Below the pieces are notes generated by a model that saw only the letters and a list, made by a program, of their open reading frames with translations, was not told where the DNA came from and did no database searches. Both the position numbers and the translations under genes were made by a program. A stretch of DNA of 64,000 nt from Eremophila alpestris peregrina (Eukaryota > Chordata > Aves > Passeriformes > Alaudidae). Positions 1 to 12,100 of this stretch are shown one piece after another. The stretch is from the NCBI GenBank assembly GCA_009792885.1, contig WMCF01000030.1:4132891-4196890 (forward strand), written 5' to 3'. The number at the start of each line of letters is the position of its first letter. The stretch's first letter is position 1.

Positions 1-105
1 GCGTGCGCCGTTGCACTCGATGAAAGGAGTCGCCCTGAAATCCTCCAGGCAGCTCCCAGGAGAAACCAGAGATTGTCCTCCACCTTCATCACCAGCAGCA
101 GTGTG
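1..105 (-). CDS. COL4A2: COL4A2 exon E44, NC1 C-terminal part, cut by window edge
   Basis: Thirty-five codons remain: [19 protein letters not shown], then [16 protein letters not shown]. The acceptor is CCCTTAG. Human alpha-2 differs only at GGR for GAR. About 50 further codons, the stop and the 3'UTR are outside the window. Confidence 0.97.
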
Positions 106-3100
106 CTAAGGGAGACAAGGAGAGCAGTGTTCAGAGTGCAGCCTCAGGCAACGCTGTCATAAACTTACATGTGTGAAAAGAGAAAAACCACTCAAATTGC
201 TCCTAATTCTTATCTCCAGAGCAGAAAGTTGGCCAGTCCTGCAACTGTGTAAGGGTTTGGCTATGCTGTAACTATATAAAGCAGCTAGCTCATACGCTGA
301 TGCCTCTTTGAAATATTCGAACAAAAATCTTTTCTATACTTAAGATTTTCAGTGTTGGAAGTCTCGGAATTGGAGAATCATTTAGGTGGAAAGGGGCCAC
401 TGGAGGTCACTTCCCCCAGTCCCCTGCTCAAAGCAGGGCTGACACCAAGGTTGCCCCCAGTTGCTCCAAAGCACTGTTGTTAATACCTCCAAGGATGGAC
501 CTCCCACAACTTGTCAGGGCATCTTGCTCATCTGTTTTATTGCCCTCACTAAGAACAACTTTACACCATATATTTAATTTGAATTTCCCAAATTTCAAAG
601 TCTGTCTTACTCTGTATTGCATGTGAGGAGCATTGCAGAAACAGAATTAGCTTCTACACAATAACTAGTTCCCTGTATGACATGGTTTTTTGACAGCAAA
701 TTACACCAGAATCATGCATCTTTACACCACTCAACTGTTGCCTTTGACAGGTTCTGTGATAATGAACTGAATGTTACTTTTCTTCTGTCAAAGGCATTAC
801 TAACAAAATGGGCTTTTTCTCTGTCCCTTTAAGAGCTGTACAGCTGTATTTTTAAGTTATACTGTAGAATTTTTGTTAGGAACTGAAAGAATCTGCAATA
901 TAAAAGAAAGCAGCTGGAAAATAAAGTTCTTAAACAGTTTTGTAAATGTAGGGAATGTAAGAGGCAGCATAAGTTATTACAACTTTGAGGCCTCTGCAGT
1001 TGGAGCTGGAAAGCAGATAGTAAAACCTGCTGATGCTATTTGGGCCCTGGCATGGGAGCAACCCTGCTTGGCAACCTCAGGATGAGCACTGGTATTCCAA
1101 GCTCCAACTCTATGCCTGTAGCATCTCTTCTGGTATTGACTATGGCTTTTTATCCTCCTGCAATGCTTACTCATACAGGATGTATGATAGTGGAGTGCCC
1201 TTGCTACATGAAATCTTACTGACTTCTCTGGCTGTTTGGGCAGTCTGTGCTGACTGAGGATTGTACCTTACTCATGAGAAGGAGGTGACAAATTTAAGCC
1301 AAGGAATTAAATGTCAGCATATACTCTGAGAAAATCACAAGTGTGCTCTATTTCTTCCACAGTTGCCTGAGAAGCAAAAATGCATACACCAACACTTCAT
1401 TTGCTCCGCAAGCTAGCTGGGAAAATGGGAATTCTTCTCACAGTGTGTACCACAGTGCTGACAGACTGTTCTGGCAAAAAGTTCTTGCTAAGGTGACAAC
1501 TTTGCTCTTAACGATGTTCAGTGTTTACATGGGGCTTTGCAAATATTTAATTAATTCTTGGCATTCTTGTGAAGTAACTATGAGATTGGTATCAGGGCTT
1601 TTTATAGAAGCAAAAGAAACATTAAACACATGGATGGGAAAAAGTGACCTACTCTCTCAAAATGTGGGGATTTTTTTTTTCTGTACCTAATTTTGAATTT
1701 GCCTGTATCTTATTTTCTGAAAAATTTAAGTTTTGACTTTTGACATACAAATGGTTTGTGGGTAAGATTGACTATTGTTTTTTTTATGATGTTTTCTGCC
1801 ACAGAAATCTTGTTTCTTTTCCAACACTCTTTACTTCAGAATTCAGCCTAGTCTTCAGTAAGTTAACAACATGGGTATGCTGCTGCAGGTTCTGACTCTT
1901 GTGTTCATCAACCAAGTCAGAAAAATGAGCATCTGTCAGACCATTCACTGACATTTTAGCTGCCCTTTACCATATTAAGCCCTCTGGTGCTCATATGATC
2001 CCTCTGTATAGTTTTGCAAAAAAAGGTCAGGCCCTTCAGTAGGTCTTCTGCTGCACACCCAGCACTAAGTTTTTCTGTAACATCCCATTTCCTAATTATA
2101 AGATCACAAGATTGAAGAGCTCCTGTAAACCATGGGATGTACAGCTCAGAGCTACAACACTGAAACTTAATTTTTAAAACAACTAGAGGCTTTCTCTCTT
2201 TCCAGAGTAAGTGGAAGACTTTGGCTTCAAAATCTTTGACCAAAACACCAACTATTTTTAAATTTCAAAAAGAAGGGGAAAAGTGTGTTGTTGCTTTTCC
2301 TTTTTATTTTTCCCTAAATCACTTTCTTAGTACGTATGTAAATAACTTCAAATCTTTAGCTGTGAAAATGCTTTGTATGCTCCTGTTGCACCTCAGTGTA
2401 ATTTTATTCATTAAGTCACAGCTGTCCTTCTGTTCTGAAGTGCTATTTTGTACATAAAGTAAGGTCTCCAGATGCTACTCTGACAAGAGACAATTTTCTC
2501 TAAAATTCACAGAAATTTTCATCTTCCTTTTCTGCTTCCTAGAAGTTACTTTTGTAGTTCCCTGGTTCCCCAGTATGATGTATGGTTTTGGTCTTGCTGA
2601 CTCTGAAGCAGAGCAGCCTTACTAGTACCAAACACTCCAATTTAAAACCCACTGCTGCACAAAATGTGACACTGGAGATCAAATACCATAAGGAAGGAAT
2701 ATCCGATCCACAGACTGCGCCAGCCTTCAGGGCAGTGAGGAATAGAAGCTTCTTGGCTGTGGACAGCAATTGCCACAGCTGGGGCCTCACAAACCGAGCA
2801 GCGACTGATGTATGGCTTAATGTCTTCTTCTGCCACGGGCATCATGGGAAGGGGTGCTGTAGTTGAGAGCCAGTAGGATTTATCATTTCGACTTGCATAG
2901 TAACAAATATCTCCAGGGTTACAGTAGAGGAATGGCATGGTGCTAAAACGAGACAAACATGAGCCAGCCAGCCCTGGTAAAAAAGAAGAAGAAAAAAGCC
3001 ATCATTCTCACAGAAGACAATGCACACTTTCAGTTCCCTGCTCTTTCCCAGGTACCTGTCAGAAAAGCCCATGGTCCAGAATGTTTTGCTGGCTTTACAG

Positions 3101-6100
3101 GTTCCCTCAAACAACACTAAAGACTTGCAGGAGCTCTCTCAAGGGCACTCCATGAAGAAAAGTAGTTTTCACATTCCCGTTTTGGTGCTCCCTAAGCCCG
3201 TTTTCAGTAGTCCCAGCTTTTGGAATCGAGGCTGCTGCCAGCAATATACATACCTAGATCCTGGTTGTGTGCTTTCTCTTGTCCTTCGAAATACAGCAGG
3301 CTGTATCCACTCCAGAGCTTGTTCATGCCCACGGGGCACATGGGCTCTTGGTCGGACTGGCTGTGCTTCACCAGCAGGTAGCCCATGCTGACGCTGCGGC
3401 CCGGCATGCCCGCCGGCCCGGGGCTGCCAGGGCGGCCCGGCTGGCCTGGGGGAGGGCAGCAAAGAGAGAGCCCTGCTCAGTTTGTGCTCCCACAAATCAT
3501 CTGCTGCTAGCTGGTGTGCCAGCTGAGCTGCTGAGGAACAGCTTCATGGCACAATGCCTTTTCTGTACGGTCAGTTATTGTTAAAAGAGCTGCAGTTCCC
3601 TAGGATTGTAACAGTTACTTTTGAAGTAGATGGGTGCTGGATCAGGCTCCTCAGTTTCTAAGACAATGCATTTCACACCAGAACTAGGGCAAGTCACAAA
3701 TAAAGTCCTGATTAATTTGAGCATACTTTGTTCAACACAGATGACCAGATTTTTCCTTTAAAATGTTTTCCTAGTCCAAGATTAACCAGTGGTTCTTGGA
3801 CTTCTTGCATTTGATTCATACACTTGAAACTATACTCGGCAAATATACCTTTTTCTCTGTGTGCTTAGCTAACTAAGATTGTAATAGTTCTGCTCTTTGA
3901 TTTGATAAGGACACAGGTATTTCTTTTACAAATACATTCCCTTAAACTTCACCTATCCAAGTATCACCTACCCAGCCATTCACCTCCATGAATGTAACTT
4001 AGTTAAACACTAGGCTGAAAATACTTAAAGAGAGTAAATACACTCAGAGCAAAACAAAGTCATGAGTGGACTGACATCTACAGCTATCAAAATTTATTCT
4101 GAAAATATTGCTCTAAGGTAGCTGTTAACATTTCATTAGTTGTCCCTAAAGTATCTATGAAGACAGACACTTTCCTCCTTCCTTTTCCCTTCCCTTCTCC
4201 ACCTTCCTCTTGCTCCCTGCCCCTTCCTCTCTCTCTCATTTCCTTCCAGTGAAGTAGTAACTACAGAGTGATTAAGTGCAGAGAAATGGGAAAGAGGAAA
4301 AAAGTGCTGTGTTGGGATCTCTTACCTTCAAATCCCACTGGACCCTGAAATCCCATTCCTCCTTGTTCCCCTCTGGAGCCAGGAGGAGCTGGAATGCCAC
4401 CCCTGCCCTGGAGTCCTGGCTCTCCAGGTGAGCCTCTGAAACCTGATACAACAAAGGTTGTAAGCACAGTGACTGCAGACATCAACATGCCCATCCCACT
4501 TTGTTAACATGTGCTCTCCTTGTGTCCGTATGGTCCTGTCTGCTGGGTTTACTCATTTGCAGTGAAGGCAAGATCCTATGGTACTTACTCAGGCAAAAAG
4601 CACCAAGTTCATTGGAAAACTTGGGATCAAGACTGCATGAGTTCCACAACCCTAATTCTTCTTCTCTTGTCACCACTTATCTCTGATGAGGCTCATGGCA
4701 AAAGGTGCAGTGCATCAGCTCTACATGTTATTCCCCAAGCTGACAGCATTCCCACTAGGATGTGTACTTTTTCACCAAAGACATTCAGTATTGACTTGCC
4801 TGAGATCCATATCTGATGTTGCTTTGGCTATTTAGTGTTACCATGTGGATATGGCTATGTGAGTGTTGCCACAGTTATTTCCTGTTTTGCTTATGTTCTG
4901 AATGCTAGGAGGAGGAAGAAAGCTGAAGCCTCAGCTTTGGAACTAAAAACTGACTCTCCTTTCTGGATTACAGACTTTTAAGTAAAAGAGCATCAAACTA
5001 GTGCTCTGGTGGCCTCACTCTGCTAAGGGAACAGCTTTCAGTCTGAATGTGTGATTCCTACCTGGATCTCCTGGTGGGCCCTGAGGTCCCATATCTCCTG
5101 GGCCTCCCTGAGGTCCTATATTTCCACGGGGACCTGGTGAACCTTGCTCAGCAACCAGCCTTGGAGGAAGAGGGGGCAGCCCAGGAGAGCCTGGAGGTCC
5201 CTGAAAGCCTGTCATTAGAAGCAAGATGAGATAGTTTTATTAAAAAACCCAACCACCCTATATTTTTCCTTAATGTTCTTTCATTCAGAGACTTGTTGCT
5301 TTCACTTGGCTGCATTATGTATGAGAGGTCTATGGTCTGCAACTCACCAGCTTGGGTGCAGCAGCTATATTATATTGGGGAAATATTTGTGGGTATGGGA
5401 TGCCCAAGATGAGACTATCTCCAAGTATGGGATCATCCCCAAGACATTGTCTTCACTTGGACTGTACACAGATAAGCAGAAGGAAATAAACGATGCTACT
5501 GCTCCCTCATTTATGACACAGATAGCTGGGAAGTTCCCCCCAAACAGCTGGAGCACCATCTTTTGGTGGGCTTCAAAAGACACTAATACATGATGGTACA
5601 GATGGAGTGATGGATTTTAAAGCTCTCTTGAAATATTCAGTATGCCTTCTCTAGAAGATTAATTTAGACAAGAAATCCTTATTTTTATTAACCCCAAAAG
5701 TGACTCTGATTTTGGAGCTCATGTAAGTCAAATTCATAAAGGCAAAATATTGACTACTCATGTTAAATTCAGGCATCTGCCCTCTGGAATCTCCCAGGAT
5801 TCACAGAGTCATGCAGGATGGAGGACTCCGGAGGTCACCAAGCCCAACCTCCTGCTCAAAGCAGGGCTGGTTAGATCAGCTCTGTGGAGCTGCAGAATGA
5901 GTGGTTTCAGAAGGAGCCCCACATCTGACTGCATGCACTTACCAGTTACTCCTCTGTCTCCCTTGGGCCCAATAGGTCCCAGATCACCTGGAAATCCCAC
6001 TGTGCCCATGAAGCCGATGACACCTTGTTCACCCCTGCGACCTTTAATGCAAAATGACAAGTGGCATTATTGCACTTCAGTACAGATCAAGCGAGTGCAG

Positions 6101-9100
6101 AAGTCATGTGTTGAAGCTGCTGTAGCATAGAAGGCTCCCCTGCTTCCTGACAAGATCAGTGTTTCCCATCCTTACCTTTTGGTCCAGGGAATCCAGGCAG
6201 GCCAGGTCTTCCTGCTGATCCAGGGTCACCTCTACTTCCTTTTGGGCCAATTTCTCCAGTCCTTCCTGTTTGTCCACTTTCTCCTTTGCTCCCTGGTGGA
6301 GCAGGTATTCCAGGCTGCCCCTGTGGTCCTGGATAGCCTGTTTAGAGCACATATATATAGATGGTAATCTGTTTATACTTAATACCTGAGCACAGAGGAA
6401 TGTAACAGAACTATTTAACTGTATCCTATCAGGTTCTATTTCCTTAATTTAAGCAGGGGACAGACATCTTCAGCACTCCTGCTCTCAGCCTGTCATAGCC
6501 TTCTGCAGCAGTGGCAGAGGAACTTTAGCATGAAGCTCTCACAAAACAGTGTTATCTCAAGCAAGATTTCAGCAGAAATAGGGTGCCTGCTGAGATACAG
6601 CCTTCAATGAACTATTCCTTCACCAGCAAATGTCCCACTTCACCAGGTGCCTCCTTGCTTCCTCCTAATATATCCAAGTAGCTAGAGAGAAATCAGAGAG
6701 CAGCAAGTATCTGATGCAGAGGCAAGGACTTACTGTTCTGTGTATTTCAGTGCTTCAGCTGAACATCTGGAACCAAGTGAGTACTTCATGCTGTCTTGGG
6801 AATTATGGGAACAGCTTCTTTTTCTAGAATTGCATATTGCCTGAAGCTAAACCTGGCAGATTTCAGTTACCTCTGCTGCTTACAAGACATCTGGATCTTT
6901 TTTCTGAGGAGAGAGTGACTTACTAAGTAGGCTTTTGAGTGGGGCATCTCTTGTGCTGCCTTTTGAAGCTGGATCACATGAGAATAAAATTGCAAGACAT
7001 TTGTGGCAAAATGAGCCAAACTTGTCTCACCATTTTGGCTGGGATATAGTGTTCCTGTTTCCACTCTCCTCACTGCTTGGAGAGTTGGAATCAATATGCA
7101 GTCACACCAACTAACATTCTCCTTCATCTCAGAAGCCTAGGTATTTTGTGGTTTTCAGCTGGTTTGTCTTTTCTAAGTTTTTGCTGAGTTTACATAAAAA
7201 TTTCCATCCATCATATAAAAATGTTAGTGGAACAACTTCTGCTACAAGCTCTTCACAGTGGCACCACAGTTTGAAATGACTGTGCAGTCCAATAAGCAGC
7301 AGGAATTTTTAAAAGAAGGAAGAGCTAATACTTTCCAGTGTAATTTAGCTTGCATGGTCATTTCACATAGGAGAATTTTATAAATTATTAAGACAGTATT
7401 TAAGAGACTTGCAAGTCTGCCACATACCTCATATTTTAGAGCACTAGATTAGCATAATGCTTCTAAAAGTTGTCAAGAGAATTCTGGATTATTTAATCTG
7501 TTATTTGCATGAAGATCAAACCCTTCCATCAGTTCAGCCTGGAGGAACTGCCTTTTGCTTTCAAGAGGTCTTTCTCTATTATCTGATGTACCATGAGTTC
7601 TGTCCAACAATTTCAGTGTTGTGTTTAATGGGGCTACTTTACTGAATCAAGACAGAAATAACAATGACTGCTGCTGCATGAATCACCTGGCACTCCATCT
7701 AGACCCGGGGAGCCTTTATCACCAGGATATCCTGATATATTTGAAATCCCAGGAGGTCCTGGAAATCCTTCCTGCCCAGGAATACCAAAGGGTCCGGGGA
7801 CTCCTGAAAGGAAGAGAAGAAATAATTAATACTGCAAGGAAAATGCACAGTTGCAGTTAAAAGGACTCACCTTAGACTAAGGAGTGGGATTTTCAAAATA
7901 GAAAACAGCTGCAGTTCCCACTGATTTTTGTTTTAGTTTTTCAGATAATACTGTGGAATTTTTGGGGTTTTTTTAAGAACCAAATACTAGATCCTTGCCA
8001 AAGCTCTCTGGGTAGCTAATTATGTCTCACTGTGAAGAATACTAATAATCTTGTGTCTGCCAGGTAAAATATTATGTCAAGATAGGAAGTACTCAAAATA
8101 TCCTAGGTATATTGAAGCAGGCAGGAAAGCAGCTTTGTTCTTCTGTGCCTGCAGGGTCAGGGCTGACACCTAGCATTATTTGGGGTCAGTTAAAACCAAA
8201 AGTTCAAATCCAAGAAGTTTTCTAGAGATGAAAAATTGTTAAATGGCCAAAAATCTGCCCTACCAATAACAGATTATTCTTTTAAGTATATTGAAGTTGT
8301 TACGAAATTGACCTTCTGTTTATAGTTATGACAAATAAACGTGAATGAGGTAAGTTTTTTTTTTGAATGCTTGATAATAAATCTCTGAATGGTGTTTGAG
8401 ATGGCACAGCATGTTAGTAACAATAAAGTGACACAAAAGAAAATGAAAGAGCCATTGAACCAAGCAGGCAAAGGCAGTAAGGTTTTATATCTCTGTCAGT
8501 CTTTAATCCTTTCAGAGCCAAAATGTTGGAAAAATCTAAAAAACAAACCCACAAAAATATGTAATTAGTTTATTTGTTCATGACATCAGTCTGGTGGCTT
8601 CTTGAAATCCAGGTGGTGACCCATCCTGAGAATAGCACAGCCTGTTACAGCACAGAGGGTTGGAGCTTACTCTGCACAAGGGACAGATGGCACCAGCAGA
8701 GCCCTGTGTATGGGAACAGAGCCCCCAAGGTGCCAGCAGGACCATCACACATTGAGAGACAGTGAGGCTTTCAGGAGAAAGGTAAATAATGACAGGTTTG
8801 CAACAAAATGAGAGAGGGCTCATGCATTTGTGTAACTGGGACTTAATTAAAAATATTTGGGGAGCAGATGGCTGACAGTAACCTCTGGCATTTGCAGCTT
8901 GCTGAGCCCAGTGGGTGCTACAAGATGGGGAAGGACCCAGGCTGCCCAGCACTGGGGAATGCACACTGCTGTTTCTGAGCAGGGCTGGCTGAGCTGCAGC
9001 ACAAACTCCAAACTGTGACCTTCCCAGCTTTGGGAGTTCACCTGTTCAACTGTCTACACCATAGTGTATTTTGTGACATCTCTAACACCCACAGATGAAA

Positions 9101-12100
9101 CAAATACCAGGTGGATCCCTGGAATTCTCTGGAATACAGACCTGGAACACCTCTGTCTCCCTTTGGGCCCTGAGGTCCTCGGCTGCCTTCCACTCTGCTT
9201 GGCTCTCCTGCTTCTCCTTTGTCACCCACTGCACCTGGGAAACCTGCAGAGCCGTACCCATCTGGACCTGTGGAGGTGTTCAGAATACAGAGGAAAGCTG
9301 AAATGTTTCTGCATGCAACAATGCATGCTGAAGTACATGTGCAGAGCATGTGGATTTACAAAATACACGAGTCTGTAGTGGCTCAGTGAAAAAAAGGCTC
9401 ATGATGTGAAAAAAGACCTTGAGGGTTTAACTTTATCATACGAAGTTATGATTTGAAGTTGTGTTCTAATACACCTGTGGGGTAGCACATAGCATATGAA
9501 GTTGTTTGCCAGAGCCCACAAAAATGAAGTACATTCTGAAGCTTTGGAGGACACAGTTAAGAAAGCTGCATTACAAAGATCTCACCAGGATTGCATTGCA
9601 ATGATCTCTCAAGACCAAACTTGAAGCCAACACAGTGTTGTGTCTGTGAACAGCGTAACAGAAGCAGAGTAACAGCCTCACTTACCTGGTGATCCTGGTA
9701 AGCCCTTAGTGCCTGGTAAACCATGCAGTCCACTGATTCCTCTTAAGCCAGGCTGGCCTGTTTTAAAATGACATTCATGATTATCATAATACTTTCTATT
9801 AGTCTGTATATATTCCTGGGCAAAAAAAAAAAAAGAATTCAAATGCTTGAATAAGTGCTATTCTATGTGAAAATACGGTGTATTATATACAAATGAATTA
9901 ATTACCATAAGTTGATTATGAAATACACCACATTATGGTTTTGTGATTGGCAAATTTTCTTATAATCTGATAAACTCATTACTCCAGTGATATTTTTTAA
10001 ATATCTCTAATCCATCTGGTAGCATGCCATTAGTTCCAGTCTTGCTGCCATAGCTTTTTTAATACTCATTTAGTTTTCCAAAGTCCTCAAGCCAAGACAA
10101 TGATGACATAATTGTAGATTCTAAAGGTGGTTATAATAAAGCTGTCTTCAGGAGCAATTCACTCTGTGTCATTTAAAATAACCTCAAAAAACTTAAAAAA
10201 AAAATCTAATAGCTACTGTTACTGTTACTATTGTTACAAGTACAGCTATTCCGTCTACTTGTACCTATCAAAGTAGTAAGTATGATGTTAAAGCTAGACA
10301 ATGGCCAGAGCTCTGGAGGACTATTTAGTCTCAGAAAAATAAGTGTCTGTCTGTCTCTCTTCACTGTCTGAAAAGGCAGTTTTCATAACTATATTAGCTT
10401 AGTTTTGAGGCAGATTCAGATAGATGAATCTTACTAAAAGCAGGGTGATTTCTGGCTGTAAGATAGAAAAAAATCTGCTAACTTAATACATTAAGGAATT
10501 AAGTGGCAACCATTGAGATTCTGTATCCTGTACAAACAACTTCATTTTAAGCTATCACCTGCATTTTGATAGCACAATTCTGTCTAAGCCATAAGTCATT
10601 TACTCTTGAAACCAGATACTGATTCAGTTAACAGCTTTAGTGAAATGCAGGACAAATATGTTGCTTGCTATCTAATGCCACATTGTAATATTCTCATGTT
10701 GTATATTACTACTCTTGCTGCATGTTTAATATATTTTTTTTTGTTTTTTCCTTCTTAGCTGTCATGAAAAATGGAAATATTTCCTGAAAACTGCTTTCCT
10801 AATTGATGAGGTCATCAACAGTTAAAATGAGCTGAGAAGACCCCAGAAGCCATAAATAGCAACTGTGTCTGTCTTTATTAATGCACCTGGACTTTGTGAG
10901 GAATAAATGTTTTAGTAGAGGAAACTCTTCCACTCTGAACTGCAAAAACCTCCTTTCTTCTTCTTCTTCTTCTTCACACAAAAGGAACATTTGCAAGTGC
11001 TCCCACAGAAATGACAGAATAGCTGAGGCTGTACAAATACCTGCTTGTCCTGGTAAGCCAGGCCAGCCGGGAGTTCCCTTTTCACCTGGAAACCCAGGAG
11101 TCCCAGGGCTTCCTTGCTGCCCTGGGGGCCCAACCAGTCCTGGCAAACCTGTGTGACAACAATAAAGCATTGCTTATGAGCATCCTTAAAACCAATAGCC
11201 CAAACACAGACTTGTGCTGCTCTCATTCTCCCAGGCAGCAAAATGAAGACCTCCCCTTCCTAATGTCATTGTATGACTGCTCATGCAAGTGGAAGAAAAC
11301 TAAAGAGAGCACAGGTAGGAGAGACAAGGTATAAAAGAACAACTATTACAAACTTCAGGTTTGTGAAAACCTCAGAAAGACAGTGGGCTCCTCCTACTAG
11401 AATGATAACTTGACTTCTATTGCCAGTTACAATAAGTGATTTCACTGCTGTGCATGTCACTTTCTGTTTCTGCTGCACCTGTTTTGCCTTTCCCACTGAG
11501 AAGCTGATCAGACAAGAACTGTTCCCCAATGAGGCACCTACTGAAATTCTTCCAGTCTTGGCTGGAGTTTCTAAGCCCTCTAATGAGAGGAAGCGTGGAG
11601 CATTTGTACTGAAAGAGCATTTCCATGATCCTCCTTCAATAAGACTTCTTCTTAAGCCCTGAGTATGATCCAGCCACAGCCACAGCCTGGTTCAAAGGCT
11701 CTGTAACTGTGTCCTGGGGGATACTGATATTTATGGCAGAAAAGGTCACTGAAAAGCTCACTCCTAGTAGTACTGAGACATTAGAATACCTGAGTATGTC
11801 AGGAATACAACACTTTGACTGGACACATGGTTGCTATAGAAGAGGAAAAGCTGGTATGAAGCAGAGTTAGGTTTTTGCAGTTTCCTCCTAACTTCTGTGA
11901 GTTCCACATCCTTGTCACTGTGCCTCACCAATTTACAGAATGATGAACTTATTAAAAAACTTAATTACTTTCTTTTGATGGAAAGGGTATTTTTCTTTTT
12001 CCTCCTAAATAATGTTATTCTTTGGAGTGTTAAAAAGAATATTTTACCTTCCTGTCCCACAGAGCCAGGGACACCCTGTGTGCCCTTGAGGCCTTCAATG

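Larger units (their letters stand above)
2974..5942 (-). other. COL4A2 introns between E39 and E43
   Basis: This span covers the introns 2974-3253, 3446-4325, 4443-5061 and 5209-5942, between the exons listed separately. They contain a pyrimidine-rich run at about 4170-4248 and a CR1 tail at about 5795-5890; nothing else is recognisable. Confidence 0.8.
6042..9685 (-). other. COL4A2 introns between E35 and E39
   Basis: This span covers introns 6042-6175, 6338-7686, 7804-9141 and 9268-9685. I see no repeat family, extra exon or RNA gene in them. A short [13 protein letters not shown] reading near 8730 on the minus strand has no splice sites and is treated as chance. Confidence 0.7.

Noticed and set aside
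1343..1690. 115-codon plus-strand open frame
   Set aside because: It lies in an intron, ends in a T-run, and shows no domain, promoter or splice context; chance is the simplest reading.
8700..8740. [13 protein letters not shown] reading on the minus strand
   Set aside because: Only three triplets and no acceptor nearby; E36 and E37 already join in phase.
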